From an uncultured Bacteroidota bacterium (GTDB lineage Bacteria > Bacteroidota > Bacteroidia > Flavobacteriales > Flavobacteriaceae): 64,000 nucleotides of DNA. Under the pieces are notes generated by a model. That model was not told the origin of the DNA. It did not search any database and saw only the letters and a program-made list of their open reading frames with translations. Position numbers and translations under genes: made by a program. Every line of letters starts with the position of its first letter. The stretch's first letter is position 1. The DNA is taken from assembly GCA_902590705.1 (NCBI GenBank), contig CACIXU010000005.1, positions 48,527-112,526 on the forward strand, read 5' to 3'. Shown in pieces: positions 20,629-31,509 of the stretch.

Positions 20629-22137
20629 ATGACACAAGAATTGAAAAATATTTTATTTCAGGTAACTCTATCAGCCTTTCTTTTTGCTAATCAATTTTTA
20701 TTTTCTCAAGTTAAAAACTCAATAAAACAAAATGTAGTTATTTTTCTAGTAGACGATCTAGGATCTGGAGAGGTCGCTTGTTATGCAAGTAAATTTCATG
20801 AAACTCCTAACATAGACGCACTTGCAAAGAATGGTGTTAAATTCACTCAAGCATATTCAGGTGCAACACTATGTTCTCCCAGTAGGGCTGCTTTTCTCAC
20901 TGGAAGATCTCCTGCTAGATTACATCTTACGGATTGGATTCCTGGACAAAAACAGATCAACCGCAGAACACTTACTCCTGATTGGAAAACTTACATTGAT
21001 AAAGACCGATTATTGCTTCCTGAGGCTATGAAACAAAATGGCTACTCTACAGCATTTTTTGGTAAATGGCATTTAGTTCCTCGACCTACTCCAATAGATA
21101 TGGAACTAGATGATCCTTCAAAACTAAAGTTAATTTCTAAAATGTATGATGAGCATATGCCAGAAAAAAATGGCTTTGATGAAAATTATGGAGGGGATCA
21201 TTCTCCGAATCAAGGCGGACGTTTTCTCTATCCTAAATTTAGGGACTTCCCTGGGTTGGCAGGTAAAGGGACAACACATGATTGCTTAACAGATATTCTT
21301 ACTGATTGTGCAGTTGATTATTTAGACAGGAAAAAAGATGAGCCCTTTTTTCTATATATGTCTTATTACACTGTTCATACTCCCATAACAGGTAAACCTG
21401 AATATGTAAAAAAGTATCAAAAAAAACTCGCTGATAACCCAAATAGGGATTACTATATGAAAAACCCTAGGAAGGCGGCTATGATTGAGAGCCTAGATGA
21501 AAGTGTTGGTAGGATAGTTACAAAGCTAGAAGAGATTGGCCAGTTAGATAATACGTTAATTATTTTTACTGGAGATAACGGTAGTCAAGGAAATGAATTC
21601 GTTCCAAATTTCAGAGGAAATAAGGGCACTGCATACGAGGGAGGAGTTCGAGTTCCTTTAATTATTTCAGGTCCAAATATTTCTAAGGGGATTATTTCAA
21701 ATGAGCCTACAATTGCAATGGATTTTTATCCCACGATTTTAGAGAGTATTGGTCTTGAGACGATGCCAAATGAGCACCTTGATGGAATTAGTATTCTTCC
21801 AGCTTTAAAATCCAATGCGAAGTTACCGAAAAGAAATTTTTACTGGCATTATCCTCACTATGATGAGACAACTCCATATAGTTCAATTTTGTCTGGTGAT
21901 TGGAAACTCATCAAATACTTAGATGATAATAGCTTAGAACTTTACAATTTAGCTTTAGATCCAATGGAGAGTTTAAATCTTATTGACTCTTATCCAGAGA
22001 AAAGAGAGCAAATGGTAAATCTTTTAAATAAAGAACTTAATTCCGTTGATGCTCAACCTGCAATGCCAAATCCAAATTTTGACCCTAATAAATTTTCTGG
22101 CGGCATTAGAGAGTTCAGAAGAGTAAAAGGTGGATAA
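20629..22137 (+). CDS. S1-type sulfatase
   Basis: 'VIFLVDDLGSGEVACYASKFHETPNIDALAKNGVKFTQAYSGATLCSPSRAAFLTGRSPARLHLTDWIPG'. Confidence 0.95.
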   Translation: MTQELKNILFQVTLSAFLFANQFLFSQVKNSIKQNVVIFLVDDLGSGEVACYASKFHETPNIDALAKNGVKFTQAYSGATLCSPSRAAFLTGRSPARLHLTDWIPGQKQINRRTLTPDWKTYIDKDRLLLPEAMKQNGYSTAFFGKWHLVPRPTPIDMELDDPSKLKLISKMYDEHMPEKNGFDENYGGDHSPNQGGRFLYPKFRDFPGLAGKGTTHDCLTDILTDCAVDYLDRKKDEPFFLYMSYYTVHTPITGKPEYVKKYQKKLADNPNRDYYMKNPRKAAMIESLDESVGRIVTKLEEIGQLDNTLIIFTGDNGSQGNEFVPNFRGNKGTAYEGGVRVPLIISGPNISKGIISNEPTIAMDFYPTILESIGLETMPNEHLDGISILPALKSNAKLPKRNFYWHYPHYDETTPYSSILSGDWKLIKYLDDNSLELYNLALDPMESLNLIDSYPEKREQMVNLLNKELNSVDAQPAMPNPNFDPNKFSGGIREFRRVKGG

Positions 22138-22187
22138 TAGAATTTTAGTTAATTTATTATCTTATAAAAAAATTCAAACAAAATTGC

Positions 22188-24068
22188 ATGAAAAATTTAA
22201 TTCTAGTCATTCTGACTTTAAGTGTAACAAACATTTTTGGATTTGATCAGATATCTGAAAAAAAACCAAATGTAATAGTAATCATGACAGATGATCAGGG
22301 ATATCCAGAGTTATCAATGCATGGAAATCCAATACTAAAAACACCAAACTTAGATAAACTTGGCAAAAGTAGTGTTCAGTTTAAAAATTTTCATGTTACT
22401 CCCATGTGTGCTCCAACCCGGGGAGAATTATTAACAGGATTAGACAATGCCGTAAACCAATTATCTAATGTAAGTAGCGGAAGGTCCTTGTTGAAATCAG
22501 GAATTCCAACCATGGGAAATATTTTTGGATCAAATGGATATTCTACCGGAATTTTTGGTAAATGGCACATGGGATCAAATTATCCTTATAGACCTCAGGA
22601 TAGAGGTTTTGATGAATCCGTTTGGTTCCCATCCTCACATATTGGTTCAGTCTCAGACTTTTGGGGGAATGATTATTTTGATGATACATATTGGCACAAC
22701 GGTAAGAAACAAAAATATGAAGGATATTGTACAGATATATTTTTTAACGAATCTAAGAGATTTATTCAAGAATCAATAGATCAAGAAAAACCCTTTTTTG
22801 CGTACATAGCGACCAATACTCCTCATGGACCTCTTTACCCTAAACAAGAGGATTATGAGGTTTTAGAAAAATTATTTGATAAATCTAAATTCGCTAATCA
22901 AAAAGAATTAAAAAGCGTTTTGGTTAAATATCTAGCAATGATTAGAAATATTGATTCCAATTTGGGGGATTTGACCAATTTTTTGCAAACTAAAGGAGTA
23001 ATTGATGATACAATTATAATCTTCCTTACAGACAATGGAAGCACAATGGGGAAATCATATTTCAATGCTGGCATGAGAGGAATGAAAACTGAATTATGGG
23101 AAGGAGGCCATCGGGTTCCATTATTCATTAAATGGGAAAAAGGAAATTTTAAAGAAGTAGGCAAGGAAGTCGAAGGGCTATGTAAAGTAACCGACATTCT
23201 TCCAACACTAGTTGAGTTATGTGGTTTAAAAATAACTAATGAAAGTAGTCTCAAGGGCATAAGTTTAGCTTCAACTCTTCATGGAAATGAAGAAATTTCT
23301 AAGGATAGAAAATTAATAATTAATTATAGCCGCATGCCAAACTTTATAAGCTATCCGATCCCACATGGTCAGACAATTCTTAAAAAAGAGGGAGCAGTTG
23401 TTTTATGGAAAGATTGGAGGCTATTGGAATCACGGGAGCTTTATAATCTTAAAAATGACCCTAATCAGCAATTAAATGTATACGATGAAAATCCAAGAAT
23501 TGTTCAAATCTTAGACAATGAATTAGACAGGTGGTGGGATTCGGTTAAAGATGATGCAAATGAGGTCCAAAGAATAATTATTGGTTCCGCCCATGAAAAT
23601 CCCACAAAACTCACCGCCATAGATTGGCTTGATGTTTTTGTAGACCAGCAACAACAAATAAGCTACGGAGCTAGAAAAAATAGTTATTGGTGCCTCGAGG
23701 TAGAAAACACTGGTAAATATGAAATAGAATTAAGACGATGGCCTAAAGAAACTAATGCAACTATTACTGGCGTTCCAAGCACTTTAGGCGGTAGAAAAGT
23801 GAAAACCCACGCCTTACCAATTACGAAAGCTAGCATATATATAGGCGGTGTAGAATTAAGGTCCATTGGTGATAAAAACCCATATGGTTTTGAGGGTTTA
23901 ACTAAAAAAGTTGATCCAGACGATACCGCTATTAAATTTAATGTCAATCTAGAAAAAGGACCTATTTATTTACATACATTCTTCCATTTAGATGAGGGAT
24001 CAAGTAAAAGAAGATCGGATCAAAATCTAATAGGAGCATATTACGTTTACATAAAAAAATTAACTTAA
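22188..24068 (+). CDS. S1-type sulfatase with C-terminal extension
   Basis: 'VIVIMTDDQGYPELSMHGNPILKTPNLDKLG...TPMCAPTRGELLTG'; about 150 aa beta-rich C-terminal extension. Confidence 0.93.
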   Translation: MKNLILVILTLSVTNIFGFDQISEKKPNVIVIMTDDQGYPELSMHGNPILKTPNLDKLGKSSVQFKNFHVTPMCAPTRGELLTGLDNAVNQLSNVSSGRSLLKSGIPTMGNIFGSNGYSTGIFGKWHMGSNYPYRPQDRGFDESVWFPSSHIGSVSDFWGNDYFDDTYWHNGKKQKYEGYCTDIFFNESKRFIQESIDQEKPFFAYIATNTPHGPLYPKQEDYEVLEKLFDKSKFANQKELKSVLVKYLAMIRNIDSNLGDLTNFLQTKGVIDDTIIIFLTDNGSTMGKSYFNAGMRGMKTELWEGGHRVPLFIKWEKGNFKEVGKEVEGLCKVTDILPTLVELCGLKITNESSLKGISLASTLHGNEEISKDRKLIINYSRMPNFISYPIPHGQTILKKEGAVVLWKDWRLLESRELYNLKNDPNQQLNVYDENPRIVQILDNELDRWWDSVKDDANEVQRIIIGSAHENPTKLTAIDWLDVFVDQQQQISYGARKNSYWCLEVENTGKYEIELRRWPKETNATITGVPSTLGGRKVKTHALPITKASIYIGGVELRSIGDKNPYGFEGLTKKVDPDDTAIKFNVNLEKGPIYLHTFFHLDEGSSKRRSDQNLIGAYYVYIKKLT

Positions 24069-24078
24069 AAATATTCAA

Positions 24079-26019
24079 ATGAAAAAATTGTTTCTTCTGA
24101 CTTTTATAATATGGGTACAAATCACTCATTCCCAGATTAAGTCTGACAAAAAAATTATCTCTAATAAGTGGGAAGCATTAAAAACTTCAAGTGAATTTGG
24201 CCTTCACGGTGAAAGAATAAATCTATTACGTCAAAATAGATTAAAATTTATGTTAGCTGGTGAGTATTTAATTAATGGATTTGAAAACAAACCAGGAAGT
24301 CATCCATGGCAGGGGGAACATATTGGAAAATGGCTCCATTCATCAATCCTATCAATACAGAATCAAACAATTTTAAATGAAAGTACAGATTGGAGAGATG
24401 AAAAATTAAAAAATAATAAAAAAGACATTAACAAATTAGTAAATAGACTTCTTGCAACTCAGCTTGAAAATGGATACATGGGAACATATGCTGAAGAAAA
24501 TAGATTCATGAAAATGCTTGAAAATAAATCTATGTCTATGGAAGGATCAGATATGGGCTCCCTCAAATTTGGATGGGACGTTTGGACTCACCGTTATAAT
24601 TTATACGGACTTTTGACTTATGAAAAATATTATCCCAATAAAAAAGTAATCGATGCTTGCAGAAAGATGGGAGATCTATTAATTGAAGTGTTTGGTGAGG
24701 GTAAGGCCGATATAACTAAATACGGAACAAGACAAGGAATTTCCTCAATGACAATTTTAGAGTCCATTGTAATGTTATATGAAAGGACATTGGATAAAAA
24801 ATATTTAGATTTTGCAGAACATCTAGTTAAAATAAGTGAGCAAAATAATAAATTAAGATTAATGGGAAATATGTTAGAAAACGGAAGTGTTGTAAATTCT
24901 GGTGATGGCAAAGCATATCAGTTAATGGCTAACCTACTAGGTTATCTGAGATTATATCGATGTACAGGTAAAGAAAAATATTTGACTACCGTACTAAATG
25001 GATGGGAGCAAATAAAAGATAAACATCTTTTAGTTTCCGGAGGACCATGGAGTAGACACACAGATTATAATGGAAATAAAGAGTGTTTTGCTCATAAAGA
25101 TGCTTTTCACCCAGAGAAAATTTTTGTAGAGGGCTGTTCTGATGCAACTTGGGTTCAGTTAAATATTCATCTACATGAATTTACGGGTGATTCTAAATAT
25201 TTTAATGAAGCTGAGCAGACTATCGTGAATGAGGTATACAGACACCAAGACATAGATGGTTATAAATTCGCATATTACACAATCCCTAACGAAAATAAGA
25301 CCCAACATAATCCATTTTATCATTGTTGTGGCTCAAGCGAACCAAGGGGAATGGAGATGTATTCAAATAATTTAGTTGGTGCTATTAATGGAGTCTTGTC
25401 AATTAACACCCTATTCCCAGCAAGGGTTAAATTATCAAATGAATTTGGAGGGGGAAATTTGGAAATTTCTGGAAACTTTCCCAATACAAATAAAACAACT
25501 TTTAATATTAATGTAGACTTTAAAAAGAAATTCAAAGTTGAGTTTAGAATGCCAGCCAACACCTCACTTAATTCTGTTTTGGTTAATAATAAACAAGTCA
25601 AATTCATCAGAAATAAAAGGGGGAAGTATGAGATAAACGGAAGTTGGAAGAAAGGAGATATGATAGATATAAATTATCAGTTTAATCTTAGAGCCCATGA
25701 AGAAATTGGGGAAGAAGGGAAAAGATGGGTTGCCTTTACTTATGGACCTTTAGCACTTGCAGAAAAATTAAATAGTAAAAATGATTTTTCTATTGATAGG
25801 GATAAATTTAACAGGATGGCTGGAAGTAAATTAGTCCGTCCAGAACCTTTCATTAATATAAACACTAAAAATATAAATGTCCTGCTAGATAAATTAATCC
25901 CTATTCAAGGTTCTCAGTCCAGATTTAAAATAGCTGAATCTGATATTGAGCTAATGCCTTATTATAAGACTGCTTCTAATCATTCAGGCCCAAGGACCTA
26001 TTTCTATTTAGGTGACTAG
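24079..26019 (+). CDS. glycoside hydrolase GH127-like (DUF1680; beta-L-arabinofuranosidase family)
   Basis: 646 aa; 'LLATQLENGYMGTY', 'HNPFYHCCGSSEPRGMEMYSN', 'WVAFTYGPLALAEKL'. Confidence 0.85.
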   Translation: MKKLFLLTFIIWVQITHSQIKSDKKIISNKWEALKTSSEFGLHGERINLLRQNRLKFMLAGEYLINGFENKPGSHPWQGEHIGKWLHSSILSIQNQTILNESTDWRDEKLKNNKKDINKLVNRLLATQLENGYMGTYAEENRFMKMLENKSMSMEGSDMGSLKFGWDVWTHRYNLYGLLTYEKYYPNKKVIDACRKMGDLLIEVFGEGKADITKYGTRQGISSMTILESIVMLYERTLDKKYLDFAEHLVKISEQNNKLRLMGNMLENGSVVNSGDGKAYQLMANLLGYLRLYRCTGKEKYLTTVLNGWEQIKDKHLLVSGGPWSRHTDYNGNKECFAHKDAFHPEKIFVEGCSDATWVQLNIHLHEFTGDSKYFNEAEQTIVNEVYRHQDIDGYKFAYYTIPNENKTQHNPFYHCCGSSEPRGMEMYSNNLVGAINGVLSINTLFPARVKLSNEFGGGNLEISGNFPNTNKTTFNINVDFKKKFKVEFRMPANTSLNSVLVNNKQVKFIRNKRGKYEINGSWKKGDMIDINYQFNLRAHEEIGEEGKRWVAFTYGPLALAEKLNSKNDFSIDRDKFNRMAGSKLVRPEPFININTKNINVLLDKLIPIQGSQSRFKIAESDIELMPYYKTASNHSGPRTYFYLGD

Positions 26020-26054
26020 AAGATTAATATTTGTTAAATTTTAAAAAATAAAAA

Positions 26055-27059
26055 ATGTTTATAATTGATAATTATGCTTTAGCAGTATTTTTTTGTTTTA
26101 TTACAATGATATGCTGGGGTTCATGGGCCAATACTCAAAAACTAGCAAGTCAAAAATGGCCTTTCCAACTTTTTTACTGGGACTACACTTTTGGAATTTT
26201 ACTTATCACCTTATTTTTTGCATTTACTCTTGGATCAGTTGGAGATGGTGGTAGAAGTTTTTTACATGATCTTGAACAAGCTAAAATGAGCAGTCTAACA
26301 GCTGCATTTGTTGGCGGGATCATTTTTAATTTTGCTAATCTTTTATTAGTTATTGCAATCGAAATAGCCGGGATGGCAATTGCCTTTCCTATTGGTATCG
26401 GCATAGCATTAGTTCTGGGAGTATTCACCAATTATATTGCTCAGCCAGAGGGTGATCCATTGGTTCTAATTATTGGTGTTACACTGGTTGCTTTAGCAAT
26501 ATTAGTTGACGGTATAGCTTACAAGAGAATTTTACAAAAAACTAATGAAAATCCACTTAAGGGAATATTGTTTTCCGCCTCTGCAGGGATAGCCATGGGA
26601 TTCTTTTACAAATATGTTGCAGCTTCAATGGCATCAGATTTTGTAAATCCAGAGGCTGGGAAGTTAACCCCTTATTCTGCGTTAGTAATTTTTTCAATTG
26701 GTATAATAATCTCAAGCTTTTTGTTTAATACGATTAATATGTATCGCCCTTTTTCTGGAGAAAAGGTAAGCTTTAGCGATTACTTTGTCATGGGTAATAC
26801 AAAACTTCACTTGATTGGAATTCTTGGTGGTATAATTTGGGGAATAGGGATGTCATTTAATATAATTGCTTCAGACCAGGCAGGACCTGCAATTGCATAT
26901 GGGCTTGGACAGGGAGCTACACTTGTAGCGGCTATTTGGGGAGTATTTATATGGAAAGAATTTAAAGATCTTCCAAGTAAAAGTTTTTGGTTGATTCCTT
27001 TTATGTTCGTATTGTTTGTATTAGGAATAGCTCTTATAATTACTGCTAAATTAATCTAG
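26055..27059 (+). CDS. GRP/RhaT-like sugar transporter
   Basis: 334 aa, about 10 TM; 'CWGSWANTQKLASQKWPFQLFYWDYTFG', 'GQGATLVAAIWGVFIWKEFK'. Confidence 0.85.
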   Translation: MFIIDNYALAVFFCFITMICWGSWANTQKLASQKWPFQLFYWDYTFGILLITLFFAFTLGSVGDGGRSFLHDLEQAKMSSLTAAFVGGIIFNFANLLLVIAIEIAGMAIAFPIGIGIALVLGVFTNYIAQPEGDPLVLIIGVTLVALAILVDGIAYKRILQKTNENPLKGILFSASAGIAMGFFYKYVAASMASDFVNPEAGKLTPYSALVIFSIGIIISSFLFNTINMYRPFSGEKVSFSDYFVMGNTKLHLIGILGGIIWGIGMSFNIIASDQAGPAIAYGLGQGATLVAAIWGVFIWKEFKDLPSKSFWLIPFMFVLFVLGIALIITAKLI

Positions 27060-27065
27060 AATTAA

Positions 27066-28004
27066 ATGGGCTTATTTGTAATAGGAAGCAGCAATACGGA
27101 TTTGGTCATTTATCTTGATCATATTCCAAAGATAGGTGAGACGGTTATAGGCGGAGAGTCCTCCGTTATTTTTGGGGGTAAAGGAGCTAACCAAGCAGTA
27201 GCCGCCAAAAGAGCTGGAGCCAATATAAATTTCATAACCCAGTTAGGAGATGACGGTTTTGGTGAGGGGATGAAAAGACATTTTATGCAGGAGGAATTAC
27301 CTCAGAGATATGTTCTTACTGATTCAGATCAGCCTTCGGGAATAGCTCAAATATTTGTTTCAAAAAAGGGGGAAAACTCCATCGCTGTTGCTTCAGGTTC
27401 AAACGGGACCCTAATGTTTGAACGCCTTGAACCTTTTCTTAAAGATATTGCAAGCTCTGATTTAGTATTAATTCAATTTGAAATCCCTATTGAAACCGTT
27501 GAAAAAATAATTGACTTTTGTTTTGATAAAGGTGTGAGAGTATTGGTAAATCCAGCACCTGCGATTAAATTGACTCCTGAAAAGCTGAGTAAAATATGGA
27601 TGATTACCCCTAATGAGTCCGAAGCTGAAATTTTGACTGGAATATCCGTTACAGACCAGCATAGTGCATTGAGAGCTGCTCAAATTATTTTAGCTCAAGG
27701 TATAGAACACTGTATTGTTACCCTTGGAGAAAAAGGGAGTGTTTGGTTGAGTGAAAAAGAGGCTTTTCATTTTATAGTCCCATCTGTGAAAGCAAATGAC
27801 ACCACTGCCGCTGGAGATGTTTTCAACGGTTATTTAGCTGAAGGAATAACAAGAGCCTTAACAATAGAAAAAGCAATAGAAATTAGTCATGCTGCTGCTT
27901 CTTTATCTGTTACAGTAAAGGGAGCTCAAACGTCTATTCCCACTAAAGAAAAGACCCAGTTTTTTTTAAAACAAAATCCAATTGAAATAAAAAAAATCTT
28001 TTAA
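27066..28004 (+). CDS. rbsK: ribokinase (PfkB family)
   Basis: 'GSSNTDLVIYLDHIPKIGETVIGGESSVIFGGKGANQAVAAKRAG' and 'NDTTAAGDVFNGYLAEG'. Confidence 0.92.
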   Translation: MGLFVIGSSNTDLVIYLDHIPKIGETVIGGESSVIFGGKGANQAVAAKRAGANINFITQLGDDGFGEGMKRHFMQEELPQRYVLTDSDQPSGIAQIFVSKKGENSIAVASGSNGTLMFERLEPFLKDIASSDLVLIQFEIPIETVEKIIDFCFDKGVRVLVNPAPAIKLTPEKLSKIWMITPNESEAEILTGISVTDQHSALRAAQIILAQGIEHCIVTLGEKGSVWLSEKEAFHFIVPSVKANDTTAAGDVFNGYLAEGITRALTIEKAIEISHAAASLSVTVKGAQTSIPTKEKTQFFLKQNPIEIKKIF

Positions 28005-28042
28005 TTTAAATATCTTCCTAACTGGAATAAAAATAAAACCAT

Positions 28043-29485
28043 ATGAAAAAAATAATATTTATTTCCATTTTAATTAATACATTTTTTGTTTTTGCACAAT
28101 CAAAAGACAAACCAAATTTTATAGTAATATTTTGCGATGATATGGGTTATGGGGATATTGGAACATTTGGGAATCCAATAATTCGAACTCCGAATATTGA
28201 TAAGATGGCTGATGAGGGTCAAAAGTGGACCCAATTTTACGTAGCTGACCCAGTTTGTACTTCAAGCAGAGCTGCATTACTTACCGGGAGATACCCAATT
28301 AGATCCGGGATGACATCGGCAAAGAGAGTAGTTTTATTTCCTGATTCTTCAAGGGGATTGCCCTTGGAGGAAATAACTATAGCTGAGGTATTGAAGGATG
28401 AAGGTTATTCTACAGCAGCTATTGGAAAATGGCATTTGGGGCATCTACCTAAATACCTTCCCCAAGCTCAGGGTTTTGATTCATATTATGGGATCCCTTA
28501 TTCAAATGATATGAATCATAATGGGTTTTTTGGTGAGTATTTAGAAAAGGCAGACGATCCTCATTATTTTTCTGATGTAAATAGGTTTGATGTTCCGTTA
28601 ATTGAGAACACTGAAGAAATTGAGCGACCTGCAAACCAACTAACAATAACCAAAAGATATACAGAAAGAGCAGTAGAATTTATAGAAAAAAATAAAGACA
28701 AGCCTTTCTTTTTATATCTAGCTCACAGCATGCCTCATATTCCCCTTTTTGTTTCTGAGGAGTTTAAAGGAAGGAGTAAAGCAGGAGTATTTACTGATGT
28801 TATTGAGGAAATCGATTGGAGTGTTGGTCAAGTGATTAAAACCCTTAAGAAAAATAATATAGATAGAAATACTGTAGTTGTATTTACTTCAGATAATGGT
28901 CCATGGCTACTTTTTAAAACTCATGGAGGTTCAGCTGGGCCATTGCGTTCTGGTAAAGGGACTACTTTTGAAGGGGGTCAAAGAGTTCCAACAGTCTTTT
29001 GGGGCCCAGGCATTGTTAAGCCAGGAGTAATTAACGAAATTGGCTCAACACTGGACCTTTTGAATACATTTGCTTCATTATCCGGGGGAAAGACTCCTTC
29101 AGATAGAAAAATGGATAGTTATGATTTATCTAAGGTTCTTTCTGAAAGAGCCGAAAGCCCAAGAAAAGAATTTTTTTATTGGGCGTTCGCTGAACTTCAT
29201 GGCTACAGAACAGAACAGTATAAAATTCATGTAAAACAAAGGGAAGATATTAACTATAGCAGCCCCACAATTATTCTTGAAAAACCTGAACTTTACGACT
29301 TAAGGGCCGATATCTCTGAGAAATATGATGTAGCTAAAATTTTCCCAAATGAGGTATTGAAAATGCTAAAGACCATGGAATCACACCTAAAGGATGTTGA
29401 AGGGTCAAGGCCTGAACAGCTATCACATGTTATTGAAGGATCTACCTCAACAGATGGTTTCAGAGATAAGGGAAGAGGGTTTTAA
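28043..29485 (+). CDS. S1-type sulfatase, divergent CTSSR active-site motif
   Basis: 'FIVIFCDDMGYGDIGTFGNPIIRTPNIDKMADEGQKWTQFYVADPVCTSSRAALLTGRYPIRSGM'. Confidence 0.93.
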   Translation: MKKIIFISILINTFFVFAQSKDKPNFIVIFCDDMGYGDIGTFGNPIIRTPNIDKMADEGQKWTQFYVADPVCTSSRAALLTGRYPIRSGMTSAKRVVLFPDSSRGLPLEEITIAEVLKDEGYSTAAIGKWHLGHLPKYLPQAQGFDSYYGIPYSNDMNHNGFFGEYLEKADDPHYFSDVNRFDVPLIENTEEIERPANQLTITKRYTERAVEFIEKNKDKPFFLYLAHSMPHIPLFVSEEFKGRSKAGVFTDVIEEIDWSVGQVIKTLKKNNIDRNTVVVFTSDNGPWLLFKTHGGSAGPLRSGKGTTFEGGQRVPTVFWGPGIVKPGVINEIGSTLDLLNTFASLSGGKTPSDRKMDSYDLSKVLSERAESPRKEFFYWAFAELHGYRTEQYKIHVKQREDINYSSPTIILEKPELYDLRADISEKYDVAKIFPNEVLKMLKTMESHLKDVEGSRPEQLSHVIEGSTSTDGFRDKGRGF

Positions 29486-29486
29486 A

Positions 29487-30893
29487 ATGAAGAACATAAT
29501 TATTTTCTTGATAGTTTTCAATGTGACATTCCTTTTTAGTCAATCAAATGATAAACCTAATTTTGTAGTCATTTTTTGTGATGATTTAGGCTATGGAGAT
29601 ATTGGGGTTTTTGGAAGCCCTATAATTCGAACCCCAAACCTCGATCAGATGGCTAGAGAAGGTCAAAAGTGGACACAGTTCTATGTAGCTGATCCAGTTT
29701 GTACGCCAAGCAGGGCAGCTTTAATGACCGGTAGATATCCTATTAGATCAGGGATGACTTCATCAAAAAGGGCTGTTCTATTTCCTGACTCTGCAAATGG
29801 GTTGAAACAAGAAGAAGTAACAATTGCTGAGGTTTTAAAAGATCAGGGATATTCAACTGGGGCTGTTGGTAAATGGCATTTAGGCCACATACCAAAGTAC
29901 CTCCCTATAAATCAAGGATTTGATTCTTATTATGGTATTCCATACTCCAATGACATGGTTAATAATGGTTTTACTGGTCAGGTTTACCGTAAAAATATAC
30001 TTGATCCTTTTTTTCAAGCACCAGCCACTAAGTTTAATGTTGCTCTTTTTGAAAACTCAAAAGAAATTGAAAGACCAGTTGATCAAACTACTATTACAAA
30101 ACGTTATACTAAAAAGGCAGTGGAATTTATTGATAAAAATAAAAATCAATCTTTCTTTTTATATCTCGCTCACAGCATGCCCCATATTCCACTTTTTGCA
30201 TCTGATGATTTTATCGGAAGAAGTAAAGCGAGTTTGTATGTTGACGTAATTGAGGAGATTGACTGGAGTGTAGGTCAAGTACTTGACGCTTTAAAAAGAA
30301 ATAATTTAGATGAAAATACAGTGGTCGTTTTTTCTTCTGACAATGGCCCTTGGCTTAGTTTTAAAATTCATGGTGGCTCTGCGGGACCATTGCGGGCAGG
30401 CAAGGGAACAACTTTTGAAGGGGGTCAAAGAGTACCAACAATTTTCTGGGGGCCGGGCATTGTGAAACCAGGGGTCATTAATCAAATGGGATCAACGCTT
30501 GATTTGATCAATACTTTTGCCTCGCTTTCAGGAGGAAAGGTGCCTGAGGACCGCAAAATGGATGGGTATGATTTATCTAAAGTACTTACACAAAAAGCAG
30601 CAAGTCCACGGAAAGATTTTTACTATTGGGGATTTGCTCAATTACATGGCTACCGAACAGAACAATTTAAATTACATGTTAAGCAAAGAGAACCAGTTCA
30701 CTATGGTAGACCTACTATTATTTTAGATTCTCCAGAACTTTACAATCTCCGTGCTGATATTTCTGAAAAATATGATGTTGCCATGGATCACCCAGATTTA
30801 GTTGATAAGATGTTAGATAAAATAGAGAAACACTTAAAAGACGTTGAAGGATCAACTCCAGATCAATTAGTGGAAAGGTTACCGAAGAAATAG
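29487..30893 (+). CDS. S1-type sulfatase, tandem paralog of 28043..29485
   Basis: Track ORF trimmed to MKNIIIFLIVFNVTFLFSQ; 'VADPVCTPSRAALMTGRYPIRSGM'. Confidence 0.95.
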   Translation: MKNIIIFLIVFNVTFLFSQSNDKPNFVVIFCDDLGYGDIGVFGSPIIRTPNLDQMAREGQKWTQFYVADPVCTPSRAALMTGRYPIRSGMTSSKRAVLFPDSANGLKQEEVTIAEVLKDQGYSTGAVGKWHLGHIPKYLPINQGFDSYYGIPYSNDMVNNGFTGQVYRKNILDPFFQAPATKFNVALFENSKEIERPVDQTTITKRYTKKAVEFIDKNKNQSFFLYLAHSMPHIPLFASDDFIGRSKASLYVDVIEEIDWSVGQVLDALKRNNLDENTVVVFSSDNGPWLSFKIHGGSAGPLRAGKGTTFEGGQRVPTIFWGPGIVKPGVINQMGSTLDLINTFASLSGGKVPEDRKMDGYDLSKVLTQKAASPRKDFYYWGFAQLHGYRTEQFKLHVKQREPVHYGRPTIILDSPELYNLRADISEKYDVAMDHPDLVDKMLDKIEKHLKDVEGSTPDQLVERLPKK

Positions 30894-30908
30894 CTTTTAG
30901 ATTACTAA

Positions 30909-31400
30909 TCATGTAAACCAAGGGTGCGTTCCAAATTGATTTTTTTTAACTTTTATTCCATTATTTGAATACCACTTGATCCCATTTAAAACTGAGTTTA
31001 AATAGCCTTTGAGTTTTGGTCTAACATAAAAATAGTGGACCCAGAAATAAAATATTTTGGGAATTTTACTTGACCTGTATGGAAGTATTTTAATCTTAAG
31101 TTGAGATTGAGCACCTAATCCTTTTATCTCCCATATTACCGTTGATTTTTTTCCTTCTTTTTTTCCAATGTTGAGTTTAAATCCGTTTGGCGCATCCCAT
31201 CGAGTGAACTCCCTATAATACTCTAATCCATTTAGATAGACCAATAGGTCCTTTTTTATTTGATTTTCTTTCCAAAAGAGGACTTTATTCTCCTTGCAAA
31301 AGGGATGAACACTTTCAAGAATTTCAGGGGTTGATATTAATTCCCAAGTCTTTTCTTGGGATTGCTCCAATTTTATTTTTGATTCTATTGAGTAAATCAT
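30909..31400 (-). CDS. SRPBCC-like protein
   Basis: 163 aa; 'IESKIKLEQSQEKTWELISTPEILESVHPFCKENKV'. Confidence 0.65.
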   Translation of the reverse strand: MIYSIESKIKLEQSQEKTWELISTPEILESVHPFCKENKVLFWKENQIKKDLLVYLNGLEYYREFTRWDAPNGFKLNIGKKEGKKSTVIWEIKGLGAQSQLKIKILPYRSSKIPKIFYFWVHYFYVRPKLKGYLNSVLNGIKWYSNNGIKVKKNQFGTHPWFT

Positions 31401-31509
31401 ACTTATCTCATGTCAACGTTAACAAAGTTAATTTTTATCTTACTTATATTTTAAGTATGAATAAATTTCAATCGAATTTTTAAATGATAATTACTAATTT
31501 AAATATAGG

